NCBI GenBank assembly: GCA_020439745.1
Contig: JAGQSC010000050.1
Span: 310,001-374,000 of the forward strand
Reading direction: 5' to 3'
DNA from: Acidobacteriota bacterium
GTDB taxonomy: Bacteria; Acidobacteriota; Holophagae; Acanthopleuribacterales; Acanthopleuribacteraceae
DNA length: 64,000 nt
Position 1 is the first letter of the stretch, and each line of letters starts with the position of its first letter. This document shows positions 25,513 through 34,191 of the stretch, piece after piece. The translations under genes and the position numbers were made by a program. The notes beneath the pieces were generated by a model that saw only the letters and a program-made list of their open reading frames with translations, was not told the DNA's origin and ran no database searches.

Positions 25513-28500
25513 TCATTGCGGGTCCCGTTCAGACATCAGCAACCGAACTGCCTCCTCCAATTCACGGTTCCGAGCTTCCAACGCCTCGATGCGATTCCTA
25601 TAACTCGCTTCCGGTTTTGATCCCGTTTCAGGTGCCGTAAACACCAACTGCTCACCCGTCACCTGCTCAATCAGCCGCACAGCACGCAGCATGTCCACAT
25701 TCACAGCCCGCCCATTCTGTTCCGAATAGAAAGACCACGCCAACGGCTCGGATGGCGCACCGATTAGCGAGAAATTGTGTGGCGAAAGCGTGGTGATGTT
25801 GCCGGCCTCATCGCGCACCTTTAGCTCGGCACTTGCCGCTGTGTCCTCAGCAAACAGAATCACCGATTCGGCAATGGAAGCTGCGGGTTGGCTGTAATTC
25901 GACAACACCAAGGTGCCATGTAGATTTTGCCGCCCACGCAGACCTAAGTCGCCGCCAATCGCTACATCGCCGCCCACGTTCAAACCCATTTCGGCTTTTA
26001 CATTGCCCACCGACCGAAAGTCCCTGCGCACGGTTAGTTGGTCAGTAATCGTGGGTCCGGCATTGACGGACGCCATTCGTGCTCCCAACAGATCGACAAT
26101 CCTTAAAGTATCCGTATTGTTGCCATCAATGTATGCAAAACCTCCTTCAACAGTAATCGTGTTCGGGAATAATCCTGTGCCGAGGACCAATGCAGCCACC
26201 AAACTCGGTTGCGTAGGATCCGAAATATCGATGATTTTCACATCATCTGAATTTCGATCCACCACGCATAAGTAGTCACCCATAAAATCAAAGGATATGG
26301 GCTCTGTCCCTATGGTAAAGTCGACCACATGCGCGGGGTTGTCCGGATCGGATACGTCGAATACTTGAAGAATTTCATCAAAAGAATCGACGGTATATGC
26401 GTACCGACCCCGCACCCGAATTTCTCTTGGCGCTTCACCGGTCGTCACGACGCCTCGATTTGTCGGGGTCGCAGGGTCGCGGACATCCACAATTCGTAGG
26501 GTATTGAGCGAACCGTCAATGATGTAGGCAAATCCACCCGCAACATCGAGTACACCGGGCTGACCACCTCCATAGGTTAGTGATGACACCATCGCTGGCG
26601 CAACTGGATTGGAAACGTCGATAATGCGGAACCAACTGGAGGTTGGACTTGTGAAATAGGCGTACGAACCAGACACACGCATATTCCCAGACAGCGCTAC
26701 CGTATAATTCTGCACCAAAATATCCGGTGATTTGGGATCCGAAACGTCTAGAATCGACAACCCCGATGTCTGGCTAGCCACGTACGCCAAACGCCCACAT
26801 ACTTCCACGGCACTCGCACCACTAAGCAATGTGGACGACACCAAGAACGGAGAACTGGGACTTGAAATGTCAATGACGTGTAGGTCATCTGAAATACCGC
26901 AGACCACGAAGGCGTAATCCCCGGAAACCGCAGTTCCTTGAGGATTGTCGGGAATACTGAGTGTACCTACAACCTTAGGAACCAGCGGAATCTGCCGCAA
27001 CGTACCAAAAGTCAGCGCGTCACGCAGATGCACATCACCTCCCACGCTCACATCCTTTTGCACATCAAGATTGCCATTCATCCTAGTGTTTTGTGCCACC
27101 AGAAGTGTGTCGCTTTTGAGTGATACGACCTCCATGGTATGAAATTGACTACCTGTAAGCGCCACCACCTCAAGGCCCTGATCGAACTGACCCACGGCAT
27201 AGGCATGGATCCCCGAAACCACCACGTCGTAGGCACCAGCCAATTCACTGGCACCGTTGTCCACAATGCCACCTACTTCCACGGGCGCGGTGGGATCGGA
27301 CACGTCGATCACACTCACTGCATTGTCGTCCTCACCGGCGATAAAGACATAGTTACCGGCCAATGCCAAACCACGAGGCGATTGAAAGCTCGTGCTGCCG
27401 TTATCCACCAAGAAACCCACTTCCATCGGGGCGGTGGGATCGGAGACATCTACAATCGAAAGCGCATTCTCGGTAGTGGCCGTGATATAGGCGTAGCGCC
27501 CATCCACACGGATTTCGCGACAACCGGCGAGATGGATGGACCCATCGTCAAATAGAGCCCCTGCATGTTGAGGATTGTGGGGATCAGAAATATCCAGGAT
27601 TTCAAGTCCTTCGAATGGGCCCGTCACATAGGCATAGTTGCCGCACACATCTAGATTAATGGCCCCGCCCAACGCCGTGGTTCCGTTATCGAAGATCACT
27701 CCCATTGCGCGCGGATTGGTGGGATTGGAGATGTCCACTATCTGGAGGCCCGAATTGGTATTGGAGGCGATGTAGGCGTAGGGTCCCACTAATTTGATCC
27801 CGGCCGCCCCAGCCAGAGCGGTTTCCACCGTATCAAACAACGCCGACACATGGGTTGGCGCCGTGGGGTTCGACACATCAATAATTTCCAGGCCATGATC
27901 GGCTCCCGACGTCACGTAGGCATAGTTACCAACCACGATCACGTCCGTTGGTGCATCCAAGGCAGTAGTCCCATCATCAACCAGAGTCCCCACCACCACA
28001 GGCGTATTGGGGTTGCGCACGTCCACCACATGAAACTGATCACCGCCCCACATGCCCACGTAGGCGTAATTACCACGCACATACAAGGATCGGGGGAAGG
28101 TGCCCGTCAAAGACACAGCCCCCTCATGGCGAGGATCTCCCATGATCTGTAATAGGTTGCCGCCATTGAGGGTTAAGGCCTCGCTGGGCATGGACGTACC
28201 GATGCCGATGTTGCCTGTGGTGGTCAGATGGTCGTCGTCAAGACTAAGTGTCCCGCTGCCGGCGGTGATCAAATCACTGCTCCCGTCCAGAGTCAAGGAA
28301 CCATCGCTGACCACAGTACCCATGGCGCTGAGGTTCCCGCCCACCCAATCACCGGACCCGTCAATCACCGTCCCAAACCCACTGATGGAGTAGCTAGTAC
28401 CGGTCACATCCAGCGCGGCCAGGTTACCAGCCAGGAAATTGGCCACCTGGGCTAGGTAGGTACCGTCCACGCCGGGCAAGCCGCGAGCGAGGGCGCGTTG

Positions 28501-28902
28501 CATGCCGGCGGCGTCAGGCGACAGGCGAATACGCTTGGCTCGGGGATAAATCACCATGGGCGTTTCGGTCAACGGCATACCGTTCACGTCAATCTGAATC
28601 CAGGCGGTACCGCGTTCAATGATGGCCCTTGGAACCGGGTTCCCTGTCGCCCCCAACAGCAGTACGGGCCGGTCGGCCAACCACCAGATCTGTTCGGCCG
28701 GTTCAAAGGCAACCGCTTCCCCATCCGGCGCCGAAAGGTAGGCGACCTCAGCCCACACCAGGTCGCCCAACCCAACTCCGGTTGCGGCCACCTGTTCGTG
28801 GTCCAACACCACAGGGACCACCACAGGTCCCCAGGGTTCCTCGGATCTAGCCGATTGCGACCAAATAGGCGTGCTCAGACATAGCAGCAGCGCGTACCTC
28901 AT
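25513..28902 (-). CDS. Secreted LVIVD double beta-propeller with tail-spike-like stalks
   Basis: This encodes 1129 residues from the ATG at 28902 (AGGAGGT upstream, then signal peptide MRYALLLCLSTPIWSQS); an in-frame ATG 60 bases earlier lacks these features. After a 240-residue N-terminal region with 'GNIGIGTSMPSEALTLNGG', fourteen LVIVD-type repeats of about 45 residues occur. They have the form '(V/L).G.YAY(V/I)....L.I(I/V)D(V/I)S.P..P', in two sets of seven, fitting two seven-bladed propellers. Each set is followed by repetitive strand sequence ('NGNLDVQKDVSVGGDVHLRD') like trimeric phage-fibre stalks. A C-terminal coiled coil ('RNRIEALEARNRELEEAV') ends it. An extracellular trimeric adhesin or binding protein is inferred. 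Confidence 0.87.
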   Translation of the reverse strand: MRYALLLCLSTPIWSQSARSEEPWGPVVVPVVLDHEQVAATGVGLGDLVWAEVAYLSAPDGEAVAFEPAEQIWWLADRPVLLLGATGNPVPRAIIERGTAWIQIDVNGMPLTETPMVIYPRAKRIRLSPDAAGMQRALARGLPGVDGTYLAQVANFLAGNLAALDVTGTSYSISGFGTVIDGSGDWVGGNLSAMGTVVSDGSLTLDGSSDLITAGSGTLSLDDDHLTTTGNIGIGTSMPSEALTLNGGNLLQIMGDPRHEGAVSLTGTFPRSLYVRGNYAYVGMWGGDQFHVVDVRNPNTPVVVGTLVDDGTTALDAPTDVIVVGNYAYVTSGADHGLEIIDVSNPTAPTHVSALFDTVETALAGAAGIKLVGPYAYIASNTNSGLQIVDISNPTNPRAMGVIFDNGTTALGGAINLDVCGNYAYVTGPFEGLEILDISDPHNPQHAGALFDDGSIHLAGCREIRVDGRYAYITATTENALSIVDVSDPTAPMEVGFLVDNGSTSFQSPRGLALAGNYVFIAGEDDNAVSVIDVSDPTAPVEVGGIVDNGASELAGAYDVVVSGIHAYAVGQFDQGLEVVALTGSQFHTMEVVSLKSDTLLVAQNTRMNGNLDVQKDVSVGGDVHLRDALTFGTLRQIPLVPKVVGTLSIPDNPQGTAVSGDYAFVVCGISDDLHVIDISSPSSPFLVSSTLLSGASAVEVCGRLAYVASQTSGLSILDVSDPKSPDILVQNYTVALSGNMRVSGSYAYFTSPTSSWFRIIDVSNPVAPAMVSSLTYGGGQPGVLDVAGGFAYIIDGSLNTLRIVDVRDPATPTNRGVVTTGEAPREIRVRGRYAYTVDSFDEILQVFDVSDPDNPAHVVDFTIGTEPISFDFMGDYLCVVDRNSDDVKIIDISDPTQPSLVAALVLGTGLFPNTITVEGGFAYIDGNNTDTLRIVDLLGARMASVNAGPTITDQLTVRRDFRSVGNVKAEMGLNVGGDVAIGGDLGLRGRQNLHGTLVLSNYSQPAASIAESVILFAEDTAASAELKVRDEAGNITTLSPHNFSLIGAPSEPLAWSFYSEQNGRAVNVDMLRAVRLIEQVTGEQLVFTAPETGSKPEASYRNRIEALEARNRELEEAVRLLMSERDPQ

Positions 28903-28946
28903 GGCAGTTACCTCCTGGTACTTTTCATCAGATGAGTGGTTATTTT

Positions 28947-29231
28947 TTATATCGGCAGGCACCAGAACACGCCCAAGACCAAAATTACTGCGAGCAGATA
29001 CAGCAACATCCAGGGGCCGTGAGGATCGTTGACCCCATCAGTCCTAGGGTGAAGGATCACATGCAGCTTTTGATCTAACTTGGGGATGATATTTCGAAGC
29101 TGAGATATCGTTGAGAATCGAGGAGTCACAACACCGATTACGGTTATGGGTGGCCCGACACCAGTCCACTTGGAGTCCTTTTCCGTCGAGTAACCATGCG
29201 TGCGATTCGTGAAGGTCCGGATCGACCTCAT
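28947..29231 (-). CDS. Possible small C-terminally anchored membrane protein
   Basis: A 94-residue frame (upstream ATG at 29231) whose C-terminus, 'WMLLYLLAVILVLGVFWCLP', is a convincing transmembrane helix. The middle ('VGPPITVIGVVTPRFSTISQ', 'KLHVILHPRT') reads like real protein. The N-terminal 25 residues are less convincing. An ATG at 29241 in another frame gives an alternative, plausible beginning ('MRVNEVDPDLHESHAWLLDG'), so a frameshift in a decaying gene or in the assembly is possible. No clear ribosome-binding site is present. It ends 44 bp before the start of the LVIVD gene on the same strand. Confidence 0.35.
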   Translation of the reverse strand: MRSIRTFTNRTHGYSTEKDSKWTGVGPPITVIGVVTPRFSTISQLRNIIPKLDQKLHVILHPRTDGVNDPHGPWMLLYLLAVILVLGVFWCLPI

Positions 29232-29272
29232 TCACCCGCATTTACTTAGGTTTCTTAAGGAGTAATCCATGC

Positions 29273-29295
29273 CGTTTTCGGCTCAGCCGGAAACG
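29273..29295 (-). terminator. Hairpin downstream of the 167-residue membrane gene
   Basis: CGTTTTCGG and CCGGAAACG form a 9-bp stem (one G-T pair) around CTCAG. It lies 18 bases after the stop codon of the leftward gene at 29313. There is no T-run on the transcript side, so the terminator call is tentative. Confidence 0.35.
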
Positions 29296-29312
29296 ACGTT
29301 TTCTCGTAGTTC

Positions 29313-29816
29313 TCAGAGATTTTCAGTCTCTCCTGGCTCCGCCTCCCCTGCAAACTCTTCGACGGTGAACAGGTAATTGGAGCGCAGACTCGCTTTGATG
29401 AACTGTCCGGCTTGAAGCTGCAACACCACATCCACGTGGGTGAATGCCTCTTTGTCCGGCAATCGTTCAAAGGCGAATTGCGCGATCTCCCGGGCCAGGG
29501 CCTCCTTGTCAGGTTCCCCATCCTCTGAATCGCCTCTGGCGGGCATATTAACCAGGGTCAAACGCAGGATGGTTCTGGGTGCACGACCCGTGGCGGTGGA
29601 TTTGGTGGCAGAAATGCTTACGTCGCCCCCGTATTCTTCGGTCACTGCCAACCGAATCTGCTCCAGTTCCGCCATTTGCGCTTGCATCTTCTCGAAGCCC
29701 TGGCTGATGCGGTCCCAATTGAGCGCAACGATTGCCGCCAGACCGGCCAATACAATCACAAACGCCACACCACAACCGATCAGTACCAACTTCAAGTTAC
29801 AACCCTTGTTGGCCAT
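29313..29816 (-). CDS. Small single-pass membrane protein, unknown
   Basis: This encodes 167 residues from an ATG after GAGGGGGG. One transmembrane helix ('LVLIGCGVAFVIVLAGLAAI', residues 10-31) precedes a short amphipathic helix ('ISQGFEKMQAQMAELEQIRL'). A compact 100-residue domain follows with 'DVSISATKSTATGRAPRTIL' and 'HVDVVLQLQAGQFIKASL'. No family was recognised. The acidic, Glu-rich C-terminus ends in 'EAEPGETENL'. It lies 56 bp downstream of a DUF1579-like secreted gene on the same strand and could share its transcript. An extracytoplasmic location of the domain is inferred from topology. Confidence 0.7.
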   Translation of the reverse strand: MANKGCNLKLVLIGCGVAFVIVLAGLAAIVALNWDRISQGFEKMQAQMAELEQIRLAVTEEYGGDVSISATKSTATGRAPRTILRLTLVNMPARGDSEDGEPDKEALAREIAQFAFERLPDKEAFTHVDVVLQLQAGQFIKASLRSNYLFTVEEFAGEAEPGETENL

Positions 29817-29872
29817 AAGCCCCCCTCATTCGGTAGTCACTAATTGTAACATTCACAATGTTCTCTAGGACC

Positions 29873-30409
29873 CTATTTGGCTGTGGGCTCCGCTGTGAAC
29901 GCCATTTTCATGTAGTTCTCAAAGGGTCCCTCAGGCGCACTGCTCACGAATCCATGGAGCTGGAATCCGTCGGCAGTCTTGTGGAGTTCCAGTTTGCCGA
30001 ACACCAATCCCCCTTTTCCATCGGGAAACGCCGTTCCGGTCTCCACATTAGTCATGGTTAAAACGCCATTCTTCATCTGACCGGAATACATGTCCATAAA
30101 CCCGTTCAAGTCATCTAGAACGGCTAGCCGATAGACCTGATTGAACCGGTCGTAAGACAATGTCATCTCAAACTGGAAGGTAGCGCCAGGAAAGGTGACC
30201 GGCAAATTCATGCGAATGAAGGCGTCGCCCAGAGTTCGTTCCGTGACTGCTTCTTTTGGCTCTTGGGGCGTGCCCCATGCCCCGTTCTCAAAGAACGTGG
30301 ATACAAAACGCCACCGACCCTCCATGAAGGAAACGGCATCCAAGGCATCGTTGGCATGGGCTGCAGACGTGATCACAGCCAACAAAAACAGGCATTCAGA
30401 AAAATTCAC
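29873..30409 (-). CDS. Secreted DUF1579-like protein
   Basis: This encodes 178 residues from a GTG five bases after GAGGA. Residues 1-19 (MNFSECLFLLAVITSAAHA) are a signal peptide with an A-x-A cleavage site. The mature part follows the DUF1579 pattern, a lipocalin-like beta-barrel: 'FMEGRWRFVS' (usually LxGxW), 'ERTLGDAFIRMNL', 'EMTLSYDRFNQVYRLAVLDD' and 'GVLTMTN'. Members bind unknown hydrophobic ligands or act as heme-free barrels, so the function here is not assigned. It is upstream of the small membrane protein gene on the same strand. Confidence 0.7.
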   Translation of the reverse strand: MNFSECLFLLAVITSAAHANDALDAVSFMEGRWRFVSTFFENGAWGTPQEPKEAVTERTLGDAFIRMNLPVTFPGATFQFEMTLSYDRFNQVYRLAVLDDLNGFMDMYSGQMKNGVLTMTNVETGTAFPDGKGGLVFGKLELHKTADGFQLHGFVSSAPEGPFENYMKMAFTAEPTAK

Positions 30410-30832
30410 AATATCCTCGAGTGGTTATTGGCCCCCACAAGTTGAAAGGGCCGCTCTCACCTTACGTCTGAACAAACAACGAGGTTGCGTCGCATCGCGC
30501 GAAGCTCCCTGGGATCGCTGAATAGCAACCGACATTACCAGACGCCTCCCGAGCCCCTCAGCTAGGATGGCTGACTCACTCTGGGGCCACCTAAAGTGAG
30601 TCCGGCTTCCGGCCGGAGGTGTTCTCCGTTTGGCCAACGGCAAAGCCCCAGTCCCTTTTTATTCACAATGTGCGGTTCCTTTGTTTTAAGACATGCGGGC
30701 ACAAAACAGATCATCGAGTTCCATGTCACATCATTGGGGCAACTCACATCCATATGAACGGCCGAAGGCCGTCGCTTGCGACACGAGTGCAGCGCATGAA
30801 GCAGCGCTTTGGGGCAAACCTGACAGTGTCTT

Positions 30833-30881
30833 AATTCCCCTCCACTGGAGGGGTGGATGGCGAAGCCAGACGGGGTGGTCT
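30833..30881 (+). repeat. Dispersed repeat family A, copy 2
   Basis: TTAATTCCCCTCCACTGGAG followed by GGGTGGATGGCGAAGCCAGA and CGGGGTGGT. It differs from copy 1 almost only in the hairpin loop (ACT instead of TT). It is embedded among families F, E and C. Confidence 0.85.
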
Positions 30882-30953
30882 TTCCAGTAATCCAATCCCA
30901 CAAATAAACGCGTAACGTGATTCGCAAACCCCTGGGAATCGTAGCACTCAACC

Positions 30954-31070
30954 GGCACTCTGGGTTATAGAGGCCGCAGGCCGACTGGCCCGGCAGCCCA
31001 CCCCGACCCACGGTAAGGGTGGGTAAGAAAAAAGCCCAAAGCAAAGCGCCGGGCGACTGAAAACCCAAAC
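30954..31070 (+). repeat. Dispersed repeat family E, copy 1
   Basis: A 117-bp unit starting CGGCACTCTGGGT. It contains GAGGCCGCAGGCCGACTGGC, CCGGCAGCCCACCCCGACC, then GGGTGGGTAA and the tail AGCCCAAAGCAAA..GGGCGACTGAAAAC. A second copy sits at 38432-38562 with about a dozen extra bases in the tail. Confidence 0.8.
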
Positions 31071-31130
31071 CGGACCATTAATCCCATAGGGGAAAATGCC
31101 TCTTAATCAATCGATATAGGCGCAACGCCA

Positions 31131-31181
31131 AGACCCAGAAGGGGTCAAGGGTCATTAGCCCGGAGTTTCAACCTCGGGTAC
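31131..31181 (+). repeat. Dispersed repeat family C, copy 1
   Basis: A diverged copy: GACCCAGAAGGGGTC hairpin, then ATTAGCCCGG, then a second inverted part ending CTCGGGTA. Better copies are at 33797-33834, 36652-36741 and 38611-38703. Confidence 0.65.
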
Positions 31182-31280
31182 CACCCTGTTCGAATATCAA
31201 AGAACCGGTGACAGATTCGGTTATTTTCTGTAAGGTGGTGATTTGAATAGATACGACAATGGCGGTATGGAGACAAACAC

Positions 31281-31838
31281 ATGGCCGAAGGGAATCTGGT
31301 CCGAGCCACAAAAGAGATCGTAGCTGCTCTATCGATCTTCGTATCGCGGCTCATTCCTGGCTTGGTGGCTATCTATTGTTTGTCGCTACTCCATCGTGGA
31401 TTGTGGGGAAAATTTGTCAGTTGGATGTTCGTCGCTCAGATACCGGCAGAGGACATCTTCGCTAGCATCGTCTTGGCCGCACTGGTGGCTGGCACGTTGC
31501 TTGGCATCATCAGCGAGTCGTTGGGAGGTCTGCTACAAAAGGCAATCCCAGACAGGCGGGCAGACTGGCCCTCATTGGATGGACTGCGATCGGCGCATTA
31601 TGGGTTGAACCGCGCTCGGGCCCGTTTCCAGATGCACTTTTCGCTGGCCGCTGTGTTTCTTGGATGTTGCGGCATCGCTGGTTACCTGTGGGCCACCACA
31701 TATCGGGCACCGGACGTCTACACCCACTCTTTCTGGGTCTTCCTGGCACTGTGCGCTGTATCGCTGTGGCGCGGTAGCGCCTTGCGCCGTGAGTTCTGGC
31801 GATTGGTGGTGAGTTACCGAACTGCCGAACCGACTTGA
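31281..31838 (+). CDS. Four-helix membrane protein, unknown
   Basis: This encodes 185 residues from an ATG eight bases after GGAG. Hydrophobic helices are predicted at about 15-40, 58-82 ('IVLAALVAGTLLGIISESLG'), 118-140 and 150-168. The central loop ('AIPDRRADWPSLDGLRSAHY') is charged. No family was recognised. It stands alone between repeat-filled gaps, with the next gene 135 bp downstream on the same strand. Composition resembles the chromosomal neighbours, so there is no sign of recent transfer. Confidence 0.65.
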   Translation: MAEGNLVRATKEIVAALSIFVSRLIPGLVAIYCLSLLHRGLWGKFVSWMFVAQIPAEDIFASIVLAALVAGTLLGIISESLGGLLQKAIPDRRADWPSLDGLRSAHYGLNRARARFQMHFSLAAVFLGCCGIAGYLWATTYRAPDVYTHSFWVFLALCAVSLWRGSALRREFWRLVVSYRTAEPT

Positions 31839-31973
31839 GAATCTGACAGCCACTAGGTTTTGATGGCGCCTTCGCACCTGAAAGGCAGTGGTTGCGCCCG
31901 CGCGTATGGTGACCGATAAGATAAACGAGACGTCCGTAGTATCGGAAGTCAGGAAATTTCTGGAGGTTGCTTT

Positions 31974-32732
31974 TTGATCCTTTTGCTGGCGTTGATCCTC
32001 AGCGAACCCATCATTCTGCTTTCAGGTACACGTTTGGAGTGTAAAGAGGTGGAGCGAACCGATGAGTGGGTGATTGTCATGCTGGCCGATGGTTTCAAAA
32101 GTCCCCATCCTGAAGGTGCCCGGCGCTTCAAGATCGCCGCGAACAAAGTGGATTGGGCAGCCACCCAACGGGCCATCGACGCGCAGAGTGAATCACAAGG
32201 GAAACCCGAGCGAAAAGCCATTGTCTTCGACCAGCAAGCGCTCAAGAAGTACCAGGAGGAACGGCCACCAGACGTGGTGCATGAACAAGTCGCGGCTCCG
32301 CAGCCGACAGAAAGCACAGGCGACGAAGACAGCGACGCCGAAGAGATCCTAAGAGCGGCGGCAGAAAAGAAACAGCAGGCGATCCACGAACGACAGATCA
32401 AGGACACGCTGGAGCGCATCATCACCAATTGGCGTCACGGCAACTATTCCGCCATGCTGGCGGACGTCACGGACAGTTCGAAAGTGATGACCCAGGAAGA
32501 GCTGGAACAGCGCATGAGCCAAAAACGCATCCGCCCACGTGCCACCAAAGCGGTGGCCATTCAACACATCCGCATCGATTCAGAAAAGCTGGCCTATGTG
32601 ACCGCCACCATCCAGTTCGAACTCTCGTCCAGTAATCTCATCGAAAGCAACGAGCGTAATCGCACCTTCCAAACCATCTACGAAGACGGCGCCTGGAAAT
32701 TTGACCTCCTAGCCTTCGCCCACATGAACTAA
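31974..32732 (+). CDS. Exported or membrane-attached protein with coiled coil, unknown
   Basis: This encodes 252 residues from a TTG seven bases after TGGAGGT. The first 18 residues (MILLLALILSEPIILLSG) are hydrophobic, a signal peptide or anchor. Residues 20-75 form a small beta domain ('TRLECKEVERTDEWVIVM'). A Gln/Glu/Lys-rich coiled coil lies at about 85-150. The last 110 residues ('IITNWRHGNYSAMLADVTD' ... 'QTIYEDGAWKFDLLAF') resemble NTF2-like/DUF4878-type lipoprotein domains with the usual terminal tryptophan strand. The closing domain is my best guess only. The next gene begins 41 bp downstream. Confidence 0.65.
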   Translation: MILLLALILSEPIILLSGTRLECKEVERTDEWVIVMLADGFKSPHPEGARRFKIAANKVDWAATQRAIDAQSESQGKPERKAIVFDQQALKKYQEERPPDVVHEQVAAPQPTESTGDEDSDAEEILRAAAEKKQQAIHERQIKDTLERIITNWRHGNYSAMLADVTDSSKVMTQEELEQRMSQKRIRPRATKAVAIQHIRIDSEKLAYVTATIQFELSSSNLIESNERNRTFQTIYEDGAWKFDLLAFAHMN

Positions 32733-32773
32733 TGCTAGGCTGACCCGATCATTCATTCGAGGACTTATCGCCA

Positions 32774-33694
32774 ATGACCATGATTCAGCAAGTGACACAG
32801 TCTTTTGCACGGCGGTTGGTGGTTGAAAAAGCCTACCAGGTCTTGGCCCGGTTCGACGAGTTCGGGGCGGTTGTGGCGAGTGGCGAACAAAAGGCCTTCC
32901 TAGACAGCGTGGACGTGGCTGAACTTCCAGAACTCCAAGGTTTGCTGGATATATTCGATCTCGTCTTGGTGAAAGGAGATGGGATAGGGTTTATGATTGT
33001 CGCTCTGGTGAAACAGGGTCGGCTCAAAATCAGTCAACGCGAAGCACTGATCGAGCAAGCAAAGGCGTGCCTGAAGTACACGGGCAAGATCAACCACACC
33101 AAGATGCCGGTTCAGTTACACGTCATTGAGTTCGCCGAGCACGAGGACCCGAATAAGGAACTCTTGCGACGATTGACCAAGCGCTTTCCCGGTCGAACAA
33201 AAGTTTCCCTGCGCACCTGGTCCGCGAACATCAGAGATCGAACGATCTGGACGCCTCATCCCTTAGCGGCCTTGGGATTCAAAGGGGTTTTTGCACGAGC
33301 ATTGCGAAATTGGGACCAAACCGATGAAGAGATGGCGCTCGAAGCTCTGAAAGCTGGATTCCGCTTCAGTACATTGCTCGTTGGCACAATCGCGGGTTTG
33401 ATCTTCAATTTCGGCAGCATCTGGCTATTTGGCAATATGGGTTTTGTGGACGGAAAGTTGTTTGGAGCGATTCACTTGTTAGGGGGAATATTGGCAGTCA
33501 TGTTATCCATCATGCTTCGCGCCATACGACGAAAGAGCACCCCACAAGCTCTGCTCACCGCAGCTGCATATATCGTGTGCCAGTACGGCACGCTTTTGGC
33601 GCTTGGCACACCATTTTCGGTAGGAATGTGCGTTAATGCGGCCGTCTTGCTGTTGTTCAGCTGGCAGTTGGGCATCATCAGCGAAAACGCTTAA
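32774..33694 (+). CDS. Membrane protein with cytoplasmic N-domain, unknown
   Basis: This encodes 306 residues; GAGGA lies ten bases before the ATG, and a second in-frame ATG two codons later is possible. The N-terminal 190 residues are soluble and look like a compact domain ('FDLVLVKGDGIGFMIVALVK', 'QLHVIEFAEHEDPNKELLRR'). Four transmembrane helices follow at about 198-218, 228-248, 258-276 and 282-300. The layout resembles membrane proteins whose N-terminal part fetches a ligand or protein partner, but I know no family for it. It is probably in the same transcript as the gene at 31974. Confidence 0.65.
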   Translation: MTMIQQVTQSFARRLVVEKAYQVLARFDEFGAVVASGEQKAFLDSVDVAELPELQGLLDIFDLVLVKGDGIGFMIVALVKQGRLKISQREALIEQAKACLKYTGKINHTKMPVQLHVIEFAEHEDPNKELLRRLTKRFPGRTKVSLRTWSANIRDRTIWTPHPLAALGFKGVFARALRNWDQTDEEMALEALKAGFRFSTLLVGTIAGLIFNFGSIWLFGNMGFVDGKLFGAIHLLGGILAVMLSIMLRAIRRKSTPQALLTAAAYIVCQYGTLLALGTPFSVGMCVNAAVLLLFSWQLGIISENA

Positions 33695-33840
33695 CCAACA
33701 GGAATACGAGTTCTGAGTCAACGGGTCACTGACAACTTCACCCGAATCCTCTGACCCAAAAGCAAAAACACTCCGCCAAGCGTCCAACCGACCCATCCCG
33801 ACCCCGAAGGGGTCACGTATCACTAGCCCGGGTGCCTCAA

Positions 33841-34041
33841 TTCCCCTCCACTGGAGGGGTGGATGGCGAAGCCAGACGGGGTGGTCTTCATCCAATCCCA
33901 TCGAGCGTCACAAAGTGAACTTTGCAAACCCTGGGATCACCGGCTATCAACCGACAAACAATACAAGGCTCCAACAATAAACAGAGAATTGAAACCCTGT
34001 ATCTTCTTGACTTCGTGTCTTCGCGCCTTCGTGTGAGACCA
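33841..34041 (+). repeat. 200-bp direct repeat, copy left of hipBA
   Basis: A composite of family A (33841-33887), family B (33903-33953) and a third block with ATTGAAACCCTGTATCTTCT and TTCGTGTCTTCGCGCCTTCG ending GTGAGACCA. By eye it differs from the copy at 35743-35941 at about eight positions plus a 2-base gap. The pair encloses hipB and hipA completely. Confidence 0.9.
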
Positions 34042-34132
34042 AAGACAAAATCCACAGATGACACAGATGACCACAGAATAAGAGCCGAAGGCTGTGGCGT
34101 GCGCTCCCACTTGAAATCTCTACGCCTAGACT

Positions 34133-34148
34133 ATATGTTTAAATATAT
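34133..34148 (+). promoter_or_regulatory. Candidate HipB operator
   Basis: ATATGTTTAAATATAT is a near-perfect 16-bp palindrome (seven of eight pairs) lying 44 bases before the hipB start in an AT-rich segment. A second symmetric-looking AACC...GGTT pair (34150-34171) follows. HipB-type regulators bind palindromes upstream of their own operon; the assignment is by position only. Confidence 0.4.
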
Positions 34149-34191
34149 CAACCAACACATTTGATATGGTTAAAAATATGAAAGATGCCCA

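Larger units (their letters stand above)
30410..31280. repeat. 871-bp gene-free stretch built of dispersed repeats
   Basis: No credible gene; a 168-codon leftward frame here is just translated repeat DNA. From left to right it contains a weak family-B remnant (about 30496-30530), an 8-bp inverted repeat GACTCACT/AGTGAGTC (30573-30602), family D copy 2 (30597-30622), family F (30755-30825), family A copy 2 (30833-30881), another family-B-like remnant (about 30914-30950), family E copy 1 (30954-31070) and family C copy 1 (31131-31181). The final 100 bases carry the promoter region of the gene at 31281. Confidence 0.75.
33695..34191. repeat. 497-bp gene-free stretch before hipBA
   Basis: This contains family C copy 2 (33797-33834, GACCCCGAAGGGGTCA...TAGCCCGGG), then the 201-bp direct repeat (33841-34041), then family F (34055-34112, GAGCCGAAGGCTGTGGCGTG). 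The last 80 bases are AT-rich and hold the hipBA promoter/operator region. No gene seen. Confidence 0.75.

Noticed and set aside
30562-31068. 168-codon leftward open frame
   Set aside because: It lies entirely within dispersed repeat families D, F, A and E; similar peptides appear wherever the repeats occur, with no domain and no ribosome-binding site.
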